Below are positions 1 through 12,500 of a DNA stretch of 64,000 nucleotides, piece after piece. The notes beneath the pieces were generated by a model that searched no databases, was not told the DNA's origin, and saw only the letters and a program-made list of their open reading frames with translations. The stretch comes from Capronia americana (Eukaryota > Ascomycota > Eurotiomycetes > Chaetothyriales > Herpotrichiellaceae), in the NCBI GenBank assembly GCA_016110215.1, contig JADWQD010000003.1:248001-312000 (forward strand), in the 5' to 3' direction. The stretch's first letter is position 1. The number at the start of each line of letters is the position of its first letter. The position numbers and the translations under genes were made by a program.

Positions 1-976
1 TGGGGAGATGGGCAGATCCATATCCGAGTTCTGACATCAAGAAAAGACGAGCGATGCCGATCTGAGATGCAGCTTGTATGGACTGTATGCATGAGCGGGT
101 GCATGAGTGGAAAATAATCAAGTCGCTGGTCCCTGGGCATTAGTGTGGATCTCTGCGGAACCCTCGGGGGACCTCAACGTCCGACCCTTTTTTGATCCGC
201 CCACGTAGGCGGCACAATCCGAGATCATTGCTGAGTTCAAGGTCTGAAACTCAGGGTCCGCCATTTGAGATGTCGCTTGGTTGTGTTGTGAGGGTAGTGA
301 TCCTGGACTGTATGCAGAGGCCATGTAGGAGGGCTAGGAGACAGCTGTGCTGCCCATGCGTTGATATCGGCATTAAATACTTGGCCGTCCATCCCGCCTA
401 TGCTGGCAGACTTCTAGTCAGAAGGAGCCGGGTCAAGAAGGCGGTAATCGGCGGGCAGAACCCATTGATGGATTCCTCGCCGTATATCCTAGCGTCCTGT
501 GGAAGGCCGAAGAGCTCCATCAACAGCAACTAGGGAGGGTGGTGCCAAGCCTGCTTGACTGGGCCGCAAACAACCAGTGAGCCCGTCTCTGGCATGCTCA
601 CTTTGGTGGAGGTGGAGGCATAATTGTTGAACTCCCGGACCGACCGTCCGCCAGGAAATAGGTAGCGGAGATGAACCACGATGCAACACAAGCCAAGCCA
701 AGTAAAGAACAATGTTTGATGGACAAGAAGACGTCGGCTCATCCGTGTAGTAACCAACTATTTATTCTCCGCTTGAGCCCCGATTCCCCAGTCATTTCTC
801 CCATTCTCTTCGAAGAGACTGAAAACGATGTGATCTGCATCGGCTCTTAGAGATCAGGGCAGGGATAGTCGCTACTGAGATGCCCTCAAAAATACTCCAC
901 TTCAGCGATGTGTCACGGTGCTCTTGGATTCCAAACTTTGAACACGCTCCCAACTTGTCTCCGCCCAATTGAATTC
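1..976. other. left-edge region without a recognised gene
   Basis: No gene is recognised in these 976 bases. The longest open frames are 60-115 codons. One on the minus strand (530-757) starts with a hydrophobic stretch that could be a membrane anchor, but it stops after 75 codons and I could not join it to a downstream exon that looks like a protein family. The stretch lies 3' of the GST-like gene, so it probably holds that gene's 3' UTR and the flank of an unseen neighbour. Confidence 0.5.
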
Positions 977-2161
977 TCATGCCAGTCTATAACGGTAGTT
1001 GTGATAGTGGATAGGCCTCGCCAGGCTCAAGGAGAATAGCTCCTCACCCCCATACTCGGACATGGTGGCAACGAAGCGCTTTCTGTCCTCAACAGTCAGG
1101 CCGTGCAGAGCTTGAGAGAAAGTTTGAAATTGGAAAGCCGAGTCCACAAAGGCCATACGCTCGATGACTGTTCCAAGCAGCTCAAATTCGATCTTGCCAC
1201 AGGTTGGATGCGCGCTGGGCTGACTTGGATCATCCAGGTAGTCGCCGTTTTGAAGCTCTGGGTTTTGATTCAGCATTTGGTTGAAGGCCCGCACACTGAG
1301 GACGTGCTCTGGCGCAATTCGTGCAAAGAGGTATTTGAGAAACGGTATGAGACTCTCCGGGATGGTGTCGCTGGCTGTTGATGGCCCGGCTTTAGGGTAG
1401 GCTCCATCGAACCACTTCGATTGGACCATTCGCTCAGCCCAGCGAGCAACCAAAGGAGCCCTGGTCCGCATGAGGTACGCGGGGACTGGGTCGCGTGCCA
1501 AATGCGCCCACACCATGGTCATCAGGCCGCAATCCGCAATAGTGGGAGTCGCACCCAAAAGATAAGGCCAAGCTTTGAAATGATCGTTCAAAATGTCAAG
1601 ACATTCTTCCCAGGCCTTCTCAATCACACCGATCGTTTCCTTCCGAATTCCCAGCGCGGGCAGATAGTCGGATGTAAAACTGGCAGTCTGCTCCTTCCGG
1701 GTAGTGGTGGAACTCGGAGCAACCCAGTCGGCAAAAGCACTGTCGAGGAAGCCCTCTTGTCGATCTTCATACGTCCAACGATAGTGCATGCCAGGCTTGT
1801 GAAAGCCGTCTGTGCCCAGGAGGTTGATGAGATGTGCTGCGGCATAGAGAAGCGGAGTGGTCGGGATGAGGCTGTGCTTAAGCTTGGCTGTGGCCTGATG
1901 CTCAAAGTACAGGATTGCTTCGGTCGTGTCTTGCAAGATGAGTCCATCTTCAAGTTCAATGACAGGAACCACAAAGTAGCCGATCAGCGGCACGATTTCT
2001 TCGTGGAAACGGGGTTCGTTGGCAAAACGCTCTTCGACTTGCAGCCCGGATTTCGCTATAAATCCTCGCAGTTTGCCGGAGAAGGCGGAGGAGGGCGCAC
2101 ACCAGAAGATTGGTTTGTCGTGGGATTTACCCGTCGACAAGTATACGCTGTCGTTCTTCAT
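977..2161 (-). CDS. glutathione S-transferase-like protein
   Basis: Intronless gene. From the chosen start it encodes 394 residues. The N-terminal part reads like a thioredoxin-fold GST_N domain: a short strand ending in FWCAPSSAFSGKLR, then the PVIELEDG and QDTTEAILYFE segments typical of the glutathione-binding half. A helical GST_C-like half follows (TIADCGLMTMVWAHLARDP). The C-terminal ~130 residues are an extension of a kind common in fungal GST-like proteins of unknown substrate. The frame is open to an earlier ATG at 2275 (432 residues). I prefer the ATG at 2161 because homology begins just after it and because TATAAAATA lies at 2281-2289, only a few bases before the upstream ATG, which would put transcription start inside the longer version. 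Substrate and true enzymatic activity are unknown. Confidence 0.78.
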   Translation of the reverse strand: MKNDSVYLSTGKSHDKPIFWCAPSSAFSGKLRGFIAKSGLQVEERFANEPRFHEEIVPLIGYFVVPVIELEDGLILQDTTEAILYFEHQATAKLKHSLIPTTPLLYAAAHLINLLGTDGFHKPGMHYRWTYEDRQEGFLDSAFADWVAPSSTTTRKEQTASFTSDYLPALGIRKETIGVIEKAWEECLDILNDHFKAWPYLLGATPTIADCGLMTMVWAHLARDPVPAYLMRTRAPLVARWAERMVQSKWFDGAYPKAGPSTASDTIPESLIPFLKYLFARIAPEHVLSVRAFNQMLNQNPELQNGDYLDDPSQPSAHPTCGKIEFELLGTVIERMAFVDSAFQFQTFSQALHGLTVEDRKRFVATMSEYGGEELFSLSLARPIHYHNYRYRLA

Positions 2162-2280
2162 CTTCTGTGTGACGTCGTTGCTGAGCCAAAAGGTGGTTGG
2201 CTCTGAACATAGGGAGAGTTGTTGGAGAGTTTGCTTCTCTGGAAGATTGACCCAATTGTCGCCCAAGACGCGCATGGCGG

Positions 2281-2289
2281 TATTTTATA
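2281..2289 (-). promoter_or_regulatory. TATA box of the GST-like gene
   Basis: On the minus strand the sequence reads TATAAAATA, six bases upstream of the first in-frame ATG (2275) and about 120 bases upstream of the preferred ATG (2161). A TATA element normally lies 30-60 bases before transcription start in filamentous fungi, so it supports the downstream start. Confidence 0.5.
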
Positions 2290-4031
2290 GTGTCGTATAG
2301 AGCCGTGGGATTTTGAAAGACACGGAGTCAAGCTAGTCAGGGAGGCGCAAGATCTCCCCAGAGCAGAGGAACGATGGGAGAGGCGGTCTTGGATGGAGTC
2401 AAGTTATTCGGGCGTCTTGTTGGGAGCAGCTGGAAGTGCTTCCCCCCGGTCTGAAGTGGAAAGGGTGTCAGGAGGAGCTCCACACATGGTGTACCGCTCC
2501 CTCAGGGAACCCCTGGGCAGAGAAGTGTGACAGTCCAATGCACCCGTAGTTGAGTCAATCATCGTAGCAGTTCTTGTATTTTGGCGACTTCCGTTCTTGC
2601 GTCCGTTCTTGCGTCCGCTCAAGCATTGACCACGCAGCGACCAAATCCTAACGAGGAAACACCATCTGTTATACCGTTAGCAACATCTGAACCGAGGATT
2701 GCTGAGGGCCACTACCTCCATTAGACTACTTATAAGCCGATGACAGGAGAGTTAGGCAATTGATAATTTGTCAGATCATTATACTCCCGGCCAGGGGATT
2801 CAGGCCCCAACGGACAGGGCAGGCTCGGGCCACACAGTGTGCCGAAATCTGGCATTTCGATTTTGAGCGTAGTGAAAGTCGTTTGTCCACGGTCATCACA
2901 TGACGCCTTGCAAAGTCGGCGGAAATGATCAGGAAAATATTCCGTAGGGCGTAAAGACCCTAAGTCACCTCCGGATGCAGGTCGCCCAGCAGGTACCCGG
3001 CCTCTTCTTAAATAGCGAGGGGTCTTGAAATATTGCGCGAAGAGCAAACATTTTGCGAGGCAGGTTGGTTTTCAGAGGAACACGACAGACACGTGACCGT
3101 GCATTTTATGTACTAATTAGAGCAGCCGCCAAGATGTTAGCGTGGAGTTTTTGGTCAGTATGCCTGCTACGCTCCGCAAGCGGCATTCTTCCCTGGGTGA
3201 GCCGCACGTGAGCGACGACCGTGACTTACTACGGTAGGAAGTTATCGGGGCCAAGAGTCTGGCGCCTCGGCGCGGGACAGTAGCTCTAACTCTCCTAGGG
3301 AGCGAGGGAGCGTGGGAAGCTTAATGGTGACTTGGCAAAGCACACCAAGCGTGCCGCCTTATATCCATTCACCATCCCTGTCGCCTTCGCATTCACCTTC
3401 ATGGCGTAATGTCAATGAAGAAAGCCCAGCACGCCTCATTCCAGGAAATCAACCAGAGCTCTTTATGGATGATCCACGGTACACAACTCACGCAATGGCT
3501 GGCGTGTCCGGACACTATCTGGAGTACTCCGTGATGGGGCGATAAACGGTCGGTTCCAGGTATTAGTGGGGACGTCAGGGGACATGTTGATAACAACGGT
3601 ACATCAGGTCCTCAGAGATCGCCCGGTCGAGGCTAAGAGCACACATGCTCTTCTGCCTGCATTAGACGCGCATCTCCCTCAAGCTTAAGCTATCTCTCTG
3701 CAGATCACTGCATACCACGTTGGTATGGACGCCAAACTCCGGACCAACCATGGTACGAGTAGCAATTCCATGAAGCTTCCCATCTGCCGACAGACGGACA
3801 ATGCCTATGCATTTGCATCACACTCGTGGGAGACGATAAGGTGTATCCGCCTCGATGCGGCTTTATCTTCCATTCCCTGAACGCCGGGTCGGCCAGGCCC
3901 CGGCGAACTGGTTTGGAGAAATGGAATACTATCGGCGTACAGGTTAAGTACAGGCCTACTCCCAACGAAGTCGCTATTCCCTTACTCTTGCATGCCTTTA
4001 CCTTGTCTGCCTTCTGCCCTTCTTCATAAAC
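2290..4031. promoter_or_regulatory. divergent intergenic region, GST-like gene / MFS transporter
   Basis: About 1.7 kb between divergently transcribed genes, with no recognised coding sequence; open frames are 105 codons or shorter. It contains three GATA-factor-type CGATAA sites (3242-3247 on the minus strand; 3540-3545 and 3834-3839 on the plus strand) and two CACGTG palindromes (3090-3095 and 3205-3210). These are candidate regulatory sites only; their function is inferred. Confidence 0.45.
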
Positions 4032-5859
4032 ATGGCGGATATCGAAAAGAGTCCAGCACAAGTTACCGAGCCGGCTGTTGAAGCCACCTCCGTGGCTCCG
4101 AAAATATCCCTTCTCAACCGTCTCGCAGGTCGAACAAACGATCCAAATGAACTCGGCAAAGAGTTATTGCAAAAGGCTCTTGAATTTGACGAAGCTCAAC
4201 TTGAACGGGATGCAATCAAAGTCCGCCGTAAACTCGACTGGATAGTTGTCCCAATGGTATGTTTAAACACATGTCTCCAGCAAGGCTTAACAGTGCTAAG
4301 TCTTTGACCGCTTCAGATGATGACAACCTACATGTTGAGCTTTCTCGATAAACAGACGTAAGTCCCCTCGACACTAGAGCCTGCGTACCATGCTGAAGCC
4401 TATAGGCTCAACTACTCCAACGCATATGGCCTCCAGGAGGACACGAACATGAAAGGTGATGATTACACCTGGGTGGCTTCCGCACTCTACTTTGGAACAC
4501 TGGTCAGCGCATACGCCTGGAATGTTGTCTTGCAGCGTTACCCAATCGGTCGGCTGGTTGGGGGTATGGTATTTGTGTGGGCAGGTGTCTGTATGCTACA
4601 GGCAGCCGTGTTCAATTTCTCGGGCTTTTTCGCCGTGCGCTTCTTTCTAGGAATGGTCGAAGGCTGCATTGCCCCGGCCTTTGTTCTTCTGACGTCTATG
4701 CTTTGGACAAGAGAGGAGCAGGCTCTTCGAACTTCATTTTGGCTGTCGACCAATGGTGTCTCGTCCATCCTGGGTTCGTTATTGGCGTACGGAAGTGGAC
4801 ACGCAACTCATCTTTCCATCGACAACTGGAAATTAATCTATCTGGTATTTCAACATCCCCCTTGACGTCTCGTCAACGACTAACTGTCGATAGATTGTGG
4901 GCTGTATGACGTTCCTGTGGGGCTTTGTGGTTATCATCTATCTACCGGACGGCCCCCATAATGCGAAAATGCTCACAGAGTACGAACGAATGGTGGCAGT
5001 CTGGCGGGTATCGAAGAATCAAATGGGGATTAAACACCACACTCTGCTTCCTGCGCAGATCAAGGAGGCCTTGATGGATCCGAAGACGTGGCTTGTCTTG
5101 CTCATGGGCGCTTGCACAGGGCTCCTGAACGGCGCAGTCGCAAATTTTGCCTCTGCTATCATCAAGGGCTTTGGGTTTAATGCGCTCAAGACGACTCTTT
5201 TACAGACGCCTGGTGGTGCCTTTGAGTTGTTTGGCTGTATGATCTTTGGATGGGTGGCCACGAAGCCAAACTTGCTGGGTGCCACCGTCATCGGTGAGTG
5301 TGTTGGCGCAGACCTTGAAACTTCATATGCTGACACTTTTTGCGTTCTTCAGTTTCATGCCTACCCGGTCTTGCGGGTCTGATCGGTCTATTAAAGATCA
5401 ACATCAAACACCGATATGCTCTGGTGGGCTGTACGTGGCTGCAGAATGTACTGGGTTCACCGATCATCTTAGGCTGGACAGTCCCGGGTCTCAACGTCGC
5501 CGGGCACACGAAGAGGACTACCGTGCTTGGACTTCTTTTCGTGTAAGTTCCATCTTGGTGAAAATTCTCTAGCCCGAGCCGTACTCATCCCTGCTCATAG
5601 ATTTTACAACGCCGGCAACATCGCCGGGCCCCATCTCTTCCTACCAAGAGAAACGCCGCGATACTTCTCGGCCATCAGAGCATTGCTCGTGACATACTGC
5701 GTACTGATCGGCCTGCAAGTCATCTACACGACATGGTGTTACTTCGACAACAAGGCTCGTGACAAGAAAGGCTATCGCGCGCAGCGACGAGAGGAGCTCC
5801 TGGAGGGATTCGAGGACTTGACCGACAAGCAGAACCTGCATTTTAGATACAAGCTCTGA
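4032..5859 (+). CDS. MFS transporter, allantoate permease (Dal5/ACS) family
   Basis: Six exons: 4032-4256, 4317-4357, 4406-4844, 4894-5293, 5353-5542 and 5601-5859, all with GT-AG introns of 48-60 nt; 517 residues. The protein has a hydrophilic N-terminus, then the family signature RKLDWIVVP...YMLSFLDKQTLNYSNA at the first membrane segment, the middle-loop GMVEGCIAPAF, and about 12 hydrophobic segments. The C-terminal tail has the family-typical NLHFRY ending. Members are proton-coupled plasma-membrane importers of anionic organic compounds (allantoate, ureidosuccinate, nicotinate, dipeptides, vitamins). The substrate cannot be read from sequence. Upstream CGATAA sites would fit nitrogen-source control by an AreA-type GATA factor, but this is inference. 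The start follows the context AACATGGCG and gives the normal N-terminus. Confidence 0.9.
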
Positions 5860-6536
5860 ACTCGAGCTGAAGGCTTGTCCGACTTTCTACGTCGACGGGG
5901 CGGCGCTTTCAGCCCTGATTCTGGTCGTTATAGTCGAAAGCTGCGTGACAGTGGCATGCATATTATATAGTCCACGTGGATACTCCTCATCTTTTTTCTT
6001 CCCCCCTGACAAGTCATTTGGTGAGGGACCCATCTATACCGAGTATGTCACGGGACAAGCTCGCACGACTTACGCAGCCTCACGCAGCCTCATGCAGCAT
6101 TGTATTACATTGCGCAGCCTCGTCTCGTTGGCCCTTCTCGGACGTCCACGATAAGAAACTGGCAGGCAGAAGCTATGTAACATACATTGTCGAAGAGGAA
6201 GCTGCGGGTGCGATCTCAGCCTTGCCTGTTACATACAATATTTCCAGCCTTGACACTGCGGACGTCGTCCTTCCTTGCACGATTGAGCACTTCCATGATG
6301 CACTCGCCACGGCAGCTCAGCATATCTAAGGCTGATCGTCCGCAAAGACACATAAAGCAGTGTTATCATGGAGGCCGATCTGAGGCGTGATATTAATGTC
6401 ATTGATCAAAGCCGTGCATCTAGCTCGACCTTGCTGCCGCAGCGGCGGTATGCACCTTTTCCTATGCTCGCTATTTACAGCTATGCTCACCCTGAAAACA
6501 CCCTCATGGGATGATTCTCAGGCGGGCGTCCATCAA
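5860..6536. other. intergenic, convergent 3' ends of MFS transporter and POL2
   Basis: 677 bases between two convergent genes, with no recognised coding sequence. A short degenerate direct repeat built on ACGCAGCCTC lies at 6072-6122. The rest is expected to be 3' UTR and terminator sequence. Confidence 0.5.
6072..6122. repeat. short direct repeat, ACGCAGCCTC units
   Basis: Two adjacent perfect ACGCAGCCTC units are followed by a partial ATGCAGC copy and, after a 15-base interruption, TGCGCAGCCTC. No known element is recognised. Confidence 0.55.
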
Positions 6537-9500
6537 TCATGAAATCATGCACATCGTCTTGACGCCTTCAATAACTCTCGTCAACATCTTCAAGCCATAA
6601 GCCTGCGCCACCCGTGCCGTGACACTCAATTTATCCTTCACGTCTCTCAACTCCACCGTGCCAACCCAATGTCCACCGCACGAACAATGGTCCGCAAAGG
6701 ACGAATCATCACTCTGCAGTACACCACATTTCTTGCACTTGATGTCCTGCATCTGCCACCGGAGCAGCATAGCTTGGAGCCTTGCAATGAGCTCTTCTTC
6801 AAGCAAGATCCTATTGTACTCCGTTCCGCAGCTGTTGCACCTCCAGGGTTTGCTGCTCACTTCCTCCCCGCTCTCGTCAATGTTGGGCAAGATGTCCTCA
6901 TCACGACACAGATCAAGATCTCTCGTCGTAGTGCAAGTGTCACAGATGAGGCCGTCGAAGCGCAGACTCGCACTGGGATTCTCGAAGCGGGCTTCCTTGC
7001 CAAACTCGCGGACGTCGAAGAGGGCGAGGAGCTCTTTACGGAGCAAGCGAGCTTCGAGTTGAAGAGGCTTCGACAAGGAAATGATCTGCATGAGCGACTT
7101 GACGAGCTCCAGTACAGGGTCGCGAGGATGTCGTGGGTCGGTGGATTCCAGTGTGCCGCCAACGAGAGAAGGGAAGGTCCAGTCGCTAGCGAGTTCGGGA
7201 TGAAGCAGCTCTTCACGTTGCCGCCGGATCAGGCTGGTAATCTGCTTCTTCAGCGGCTTGGAGAAGTCGTCCTGCAGAACGGTCGTCACCTCTGTACTGG
7301 TGGGATCTTCGGTCAAGCTGATGAAGCCGGAGGGTAGCTGTGTGAGTCGAGGTGTGAGAGGAGAATCGTCGGCAGGTGGTCTCTTCAGTTTCTGCATCAG
7401 ATCAATGAACGTGATCACCCAGTCATCGAAAATGGGCTGCAGTGGCACAGGCAGAAATTGTGAGAGCTGCCAGTGGACCACAGTCTCCAGGCTGGAGCTG
7501 TTCGTTTCTTCCGTCACTGTCGGGGTGCCTTTACCACCGTAGTTGTATGCATCGTACCAGAGCAGGATGTCCCAGTAGTCCTTGACCTCCAGCCCAAGGA
7601 AGTGGAATAGAGGTTTCTGTTGGATCGCTTTCAGGATATACTGCGAATACGCGTAAGCATTCTCGACCTCTTGCTTGGATGTCTGCAGGAGCAATCGCGT
7701 CGGACTCGCAAAAACCACATGTGAACCGACTCGTCGGAAGTCGGTGATAAGTTGTTGCATAGCCTTCTTGGACATCATCTGGATGTAATAGTGCAAATGC
7801 CGGTCGTAGAGACACGAAGCTGGCGCCTCAACCCATCTGACAAGATGTTGAACCATCACATCCGCAAGTCTGTTGCCACGGCAGGCCTCTGCCCACCATG
7901 ACTTCACCATTTCACGAAGAACTTCAAGCGCTGCTTGTGCGAAACCACCATTGGATTTGACCACGTTCGAGTCAAGCGGGTTTTCTTCGTTAATTGCCGG
8001 GTTGAAGGCCACAGATTCAGCGGATCCTTCAAGCTCGTTGATGATGGATGAGGTTAGAATGGTATTGATAGTCAAGTTCTGGACCGAGATGTCGACACAA
8101 ACGGAAGTGTAGGCACCTGGATTGTTGATAGAGGGCATCTCGACTACCTCGGTCAGGGGGCCCAAGATGTCATCACGTTCGTGACCGGCGTGGTCGGGAC
8201 GAGGCTGATCAGACCACCACAGAACCACGTTGTTTCTCTGCAACCGCCTAGCGTAGGCCAAATCGATCAGGAAACGAGGATCATCCTTCTCAAGGTTGCA
8301 CAATGGCACATCACCGTACCGCGCAAGCTCGATGAGATGCGTCAACCAGCCGGATACATTGAGATAATGGGAGATTACCTGTTTGAAGGCATGGCCCTGC
8401 CATCCCAGTGTAGGTAGATCCACGTCGGCTTGTTCGGCGGGCAAGTATAGTATTGGAAAATCCCTCAAGCTTCTCACATCGTGCACCAATTGATTGTGAG
8501 AGGCTGTCTGCAAAAGAAGCATTGTCGGCTTCGTTGTATCTGAGCGCCATTTCTTCAGTATGTCGGCTAGCTCAAGATGTGCTTTTCTTTTTGTTGTCAC
8601 TTGGGACACCTTGAAGCCGATGGTGGGCTGATACCTGAAGACGCTCTCAATTAAGGCTTCATCTTGAAGTTTTTGACGGTAATTTTCAGCATACATCTTG
8701 TCGACGTTGGGAAGCTGAGCGTCTCGACCTCGGCTCAAGACAATAATGTGAGCTTCAGCCTTGGTTGTTGAAAATAACGCAAAAACATTTCTTTCCCCTG
8801 CTGCCACGTGGTACAGGTAGATATAGCCCAGAGAGGCTGCGTCTTCAAGGTAGGTGGACTGTGCCTCACCTCTGAGAAGTGCTGACAGGTCGAAGCCTTG
8901 CTCAAGACCTGTTCCAAGAACGCCTTTCTGACTGTCATCAAAGGTGCACATATTGCCCAACTTCAGCAGTGCACGCATAAACAGGGGAAGTTGCCGCTCG
9001 TAGACGCCTTCGACACTTGGATGATTGCACAATAATGACACCAACTCTCCTTCCCGCAAATAAGTGTCTTCGGGCATTGTCAGTCGAAACAAGTGCACCG
9101 AATGATGACCATTGGGCAATGCGTGGTTGACCTTTTCGACATCACACCCTGGTATTTCCACGTTCGGGAGGTCTTCGCCCTTCAGATTGAGATACAGTGT
9201 CCGGGGTACCTTGACGGTCAATTGCTGAATCTTCTTCCCGATGAGGACGAAAGCTGTCACTTCACCTGGTGCATCACCTTGACGCAGCTGGAGAACATGC
9301 CATGTGTTGGTATACATCATCTCGGCCTGGTTGCGGAAAAAGCTACCAATGGAGTCACCAGCCACGTTTGGTCTCTCCCCATACAATTGACGCCGGCGGG
9401 CTCTGGCTTGCTTCTGTAGCTTCCACTTCTTCTTCTGGTGCTGGAGCCAGTCCCCATAGTCTTCATCAATCGCTGAAGAATGAGATTCATGAGATACGAG

Positions 9501-12500
9501 AGGATCAACGAGAGATTGATTTGCCGGTTCCTCGGCTTTCCGCTTTGCAGGCTTAAGCGTATGCGTCGGCGACTTCAGCGCAGAACTCAGGGCGTCTTCG
9601 ATATCTCCGGTCACGGGAAGTCGATGGTCCAGCAAATTGACTGATCGCTCAGCAAGTGGGCGCTTCTCGAAGAGATCGTTAATCTTCTTCTGTTTGAATT
9701 TGTCGTCCTTTGCTGTGATTCGCTTCTGCAGCCAATCTGGGTGAGCAACCCGCGGAACAGGGTTTCTGATCTTTTGCAGAGCAGCCGGAATAGTGATGAG
9801 CTTCTGGATGACTGAACCAAGGCGCTCAAGGTAGTAGTCCCAGTCAATGACGGTTCTCGGGTCCATGTCTGCGGGATCGTCCTTCAGCCACTTCCGCAAA
9901 AAGAACCGCTTGACGCCGTCGTCTGCTGAGAAGATCGCGACGGGAATGGCCCGTTCAGTGACGGGAGTGTTTCTGGGTTTGGCTGAGATAATGTACTTGC
10001 AGTTCAGACCTTTGTCCTTGATCATCTGGTCACCTAGAAACTCGGCTAAACGCTTAGCGGTCGTGATGGACGTTGACTTCTGTGCCCCGTACTCCTCAAG
10101 GGTCTTGGCCATGCTTTTGTTCTCACAAATCAAGTCGATCAACTCCTCATCCGCCAGCGTGGATCCGTGAGAATGTAAAACATCAAGCCAACGGTTGGCG
10201 ACTCGAGCCACAGCTGCGTATGTTTCTGCCAAGGTAGTCCCTTCCAGGAAGAACTTGAATATTTGAGTCTGGAAGATCTTGATGAGCTTCAGCTCCCCTC
10301 TTCGCTTGACCTCGAACCCCTTTAACTCTGCTAGGCTGCCATCGTGATTGAATACTGCGTACCGCTTCTTTAAATTCTTGTCCTCTTCCTTCGATGTTGG
10401 CAGGATCATGGCTTTGTATGGACCATCGACTTCGAAAAAAATCGAGTTGTCGCTGTGCGTCTCGTACTTGAATGTGGTTGGATCGACAAGTGTCTGGTAT
10501 TGGTGGTTGGTATATCGTGCATGTACCAAGTGGTTTAGCATCACGCAAGGATATGAGATTGCCATCTTCTTGCCGTTCTTCAACGTGAAAATCACATTCT
10601 CAGGGAAAGTAGCAGGAAGCATGCACCAGATACCATCGGTATCCAATTCCAACGGTCGTCCAATCCTCTCGACAAGCTCTCGAGCCATCTGAATGATGTG
10701 CGCCCCTGTGAGGCAAGTGACGCCCGCCATCTCCATCGAGTACCACCTGGATCCTTTTCGCATAACGTAGCCATAGAAAGAATTGAGAATCACCTTGTGA
10801 GCCAGCTGTAACGAGTCGAAAAGCACGATCATCTTCTTGGCTTCCTCGACCTCATGCGAAGGTGCGCCCGATGACTTCAGTGTCTCCGTCTTGCCCTTCC
10901 AGACTTTCTGTTTACCCTTGAAGTCGTAACGGCGATCTCGGAAGTCTCGCACAGTGTCGACATAGAATGGGTTTTCTCTTTGGCAGATGATAGCTTCTCG
11001 TTCAATGGTCTTTGAGTCATGGATCTTGTGGTATATCTTTTTCGAATAGTCCTGCAGCCGCTTCCGTACCATCGCGGCTTGCTCGTCCAGACTCAACTGC
11101 TGGAATGTCCGCCTCGGTGCTTTGGGGGTTTTGCCCGGAAAAGTCTCATTCGCCACCGCTCTGCGGATCATGTTGTATTCGTCGCGTTTCGTCGGCAAGA
11201 ATTCACCTCTCCATGCCCAAGGCAAGCGTCGATCGCATGTCTTCCCAGGTCGGTTGAAGTCGCAAGCGGCGCAGTCAGACTCCGAAATCATGGAGTCAGG
11301 CTGAAGTCGGTTCGTTGTCATGATATTAGGGTACATAGAGGCAACGTCCAAGTGGTAAATAAGAGGTCGTTCACTTCTGTTTGGTGTATGCTTCAGGTTA
11401 TTTAACTTCTCAAAAATCTGTGCTCGTACTTCATCATAATTCGTAACGTCTTCAAGTGATTTCTTTTCTTCAACCGTAATGCAAAACTGCAAGGCTGCAT
11501 CGAGGTCGCGAATAAGTTCATCGATAGCTGTGGTGTCGATGGCGAAGTTGACCGGTATGTCGGCTCGAAAGACGCCAGCTTCAATGCTCTCCACGTGTCC
11601 GCCGACGTACGTTTCTGATTCCAGAAGATGACCCTCCCAGAAAGCTTCCCGGGGTTCTTTGTGCTTGTTCGGCAAGACGATGCTCTTTTGGTACGCTTGC
11701 ACCATCAACAGCATTTCGCACAGCGTTCCTGTACCCTTTCGCAAGGTGTCGTCGGGACTCAAAGGTAGAATTGTGCACAGCGAGAAAATGAAAGGATGGA
11801 CATATTTCATGTACAGATAGTAGGTGGCCACCGCGTCGGAAACGGAATATTCTGCAAGGATCTGAGGACGGTCGCTTGCGTAAGGTGTCATTAGCTCAGG
11901 ATCGAGTTCGTCAGGATCGTAGCCAAGTTTGGCGACCGTGACGGCCTTCAGGCCTCGACTCCCCTGTGGCAGGTAGCTGTCTCTGTTGACCCAGGCGAAG
12001 CAATCCATATGAACACAGTAGTCGCTTTGGTAGATGTCCTCGCTGTTTTTCCGGAATCCGATCTCGGCGTACATGTCGATCCCGTTGACGCTGGCTCTGG
12101 CTTCGACAAAAGGCCAATCGAAGAAGTCTCCGTTGTAGGTTGCAATGACAGTAGGTCGGGCATCCTTGATGTGCGAGAAAAACCGCTCAATGAGAGCACG
12201 TTCGTTGGGCTCGTTGAAAATCATGAAAGGCCCTTCATACTCGGCTTTCGGGGTATAGTCGAAGTCCGCAATATCTTCAGACACAATCTCTCTGTTTGTA
12301 ATGAGAAAGCCTTGCCCATCAATCATATAAGAAACCATCATAATCTGGTCGATGAGCTGGTCTGGGAATTTCAGAGGCAATTTTGTCGTTTCGATATCAA
12401 AGGCGAGCACAACGGGATCCGCACGTGTCAAGCGTTCTTCGAGGCATGTCAAGGTGACCGCTCCGTGTTTGGCCTCGACCGTGTACCATTTTCCGATGCG

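Noticed and set aside
530..757. 75-codon minus-strand frame with a hydrophobic N-terminal stretch
   Set aside because: Could be a signal-anchor exon, but no continuation with protein-like character was found before the window edge.
1421..2206. 261-codon plus-strand frame antisense to the GST-like gene
   Set aside because: It lies over a well-supported coding gene on the other strand and shows no family resemblance; long antisense frames are expected from GC-rich codon use.
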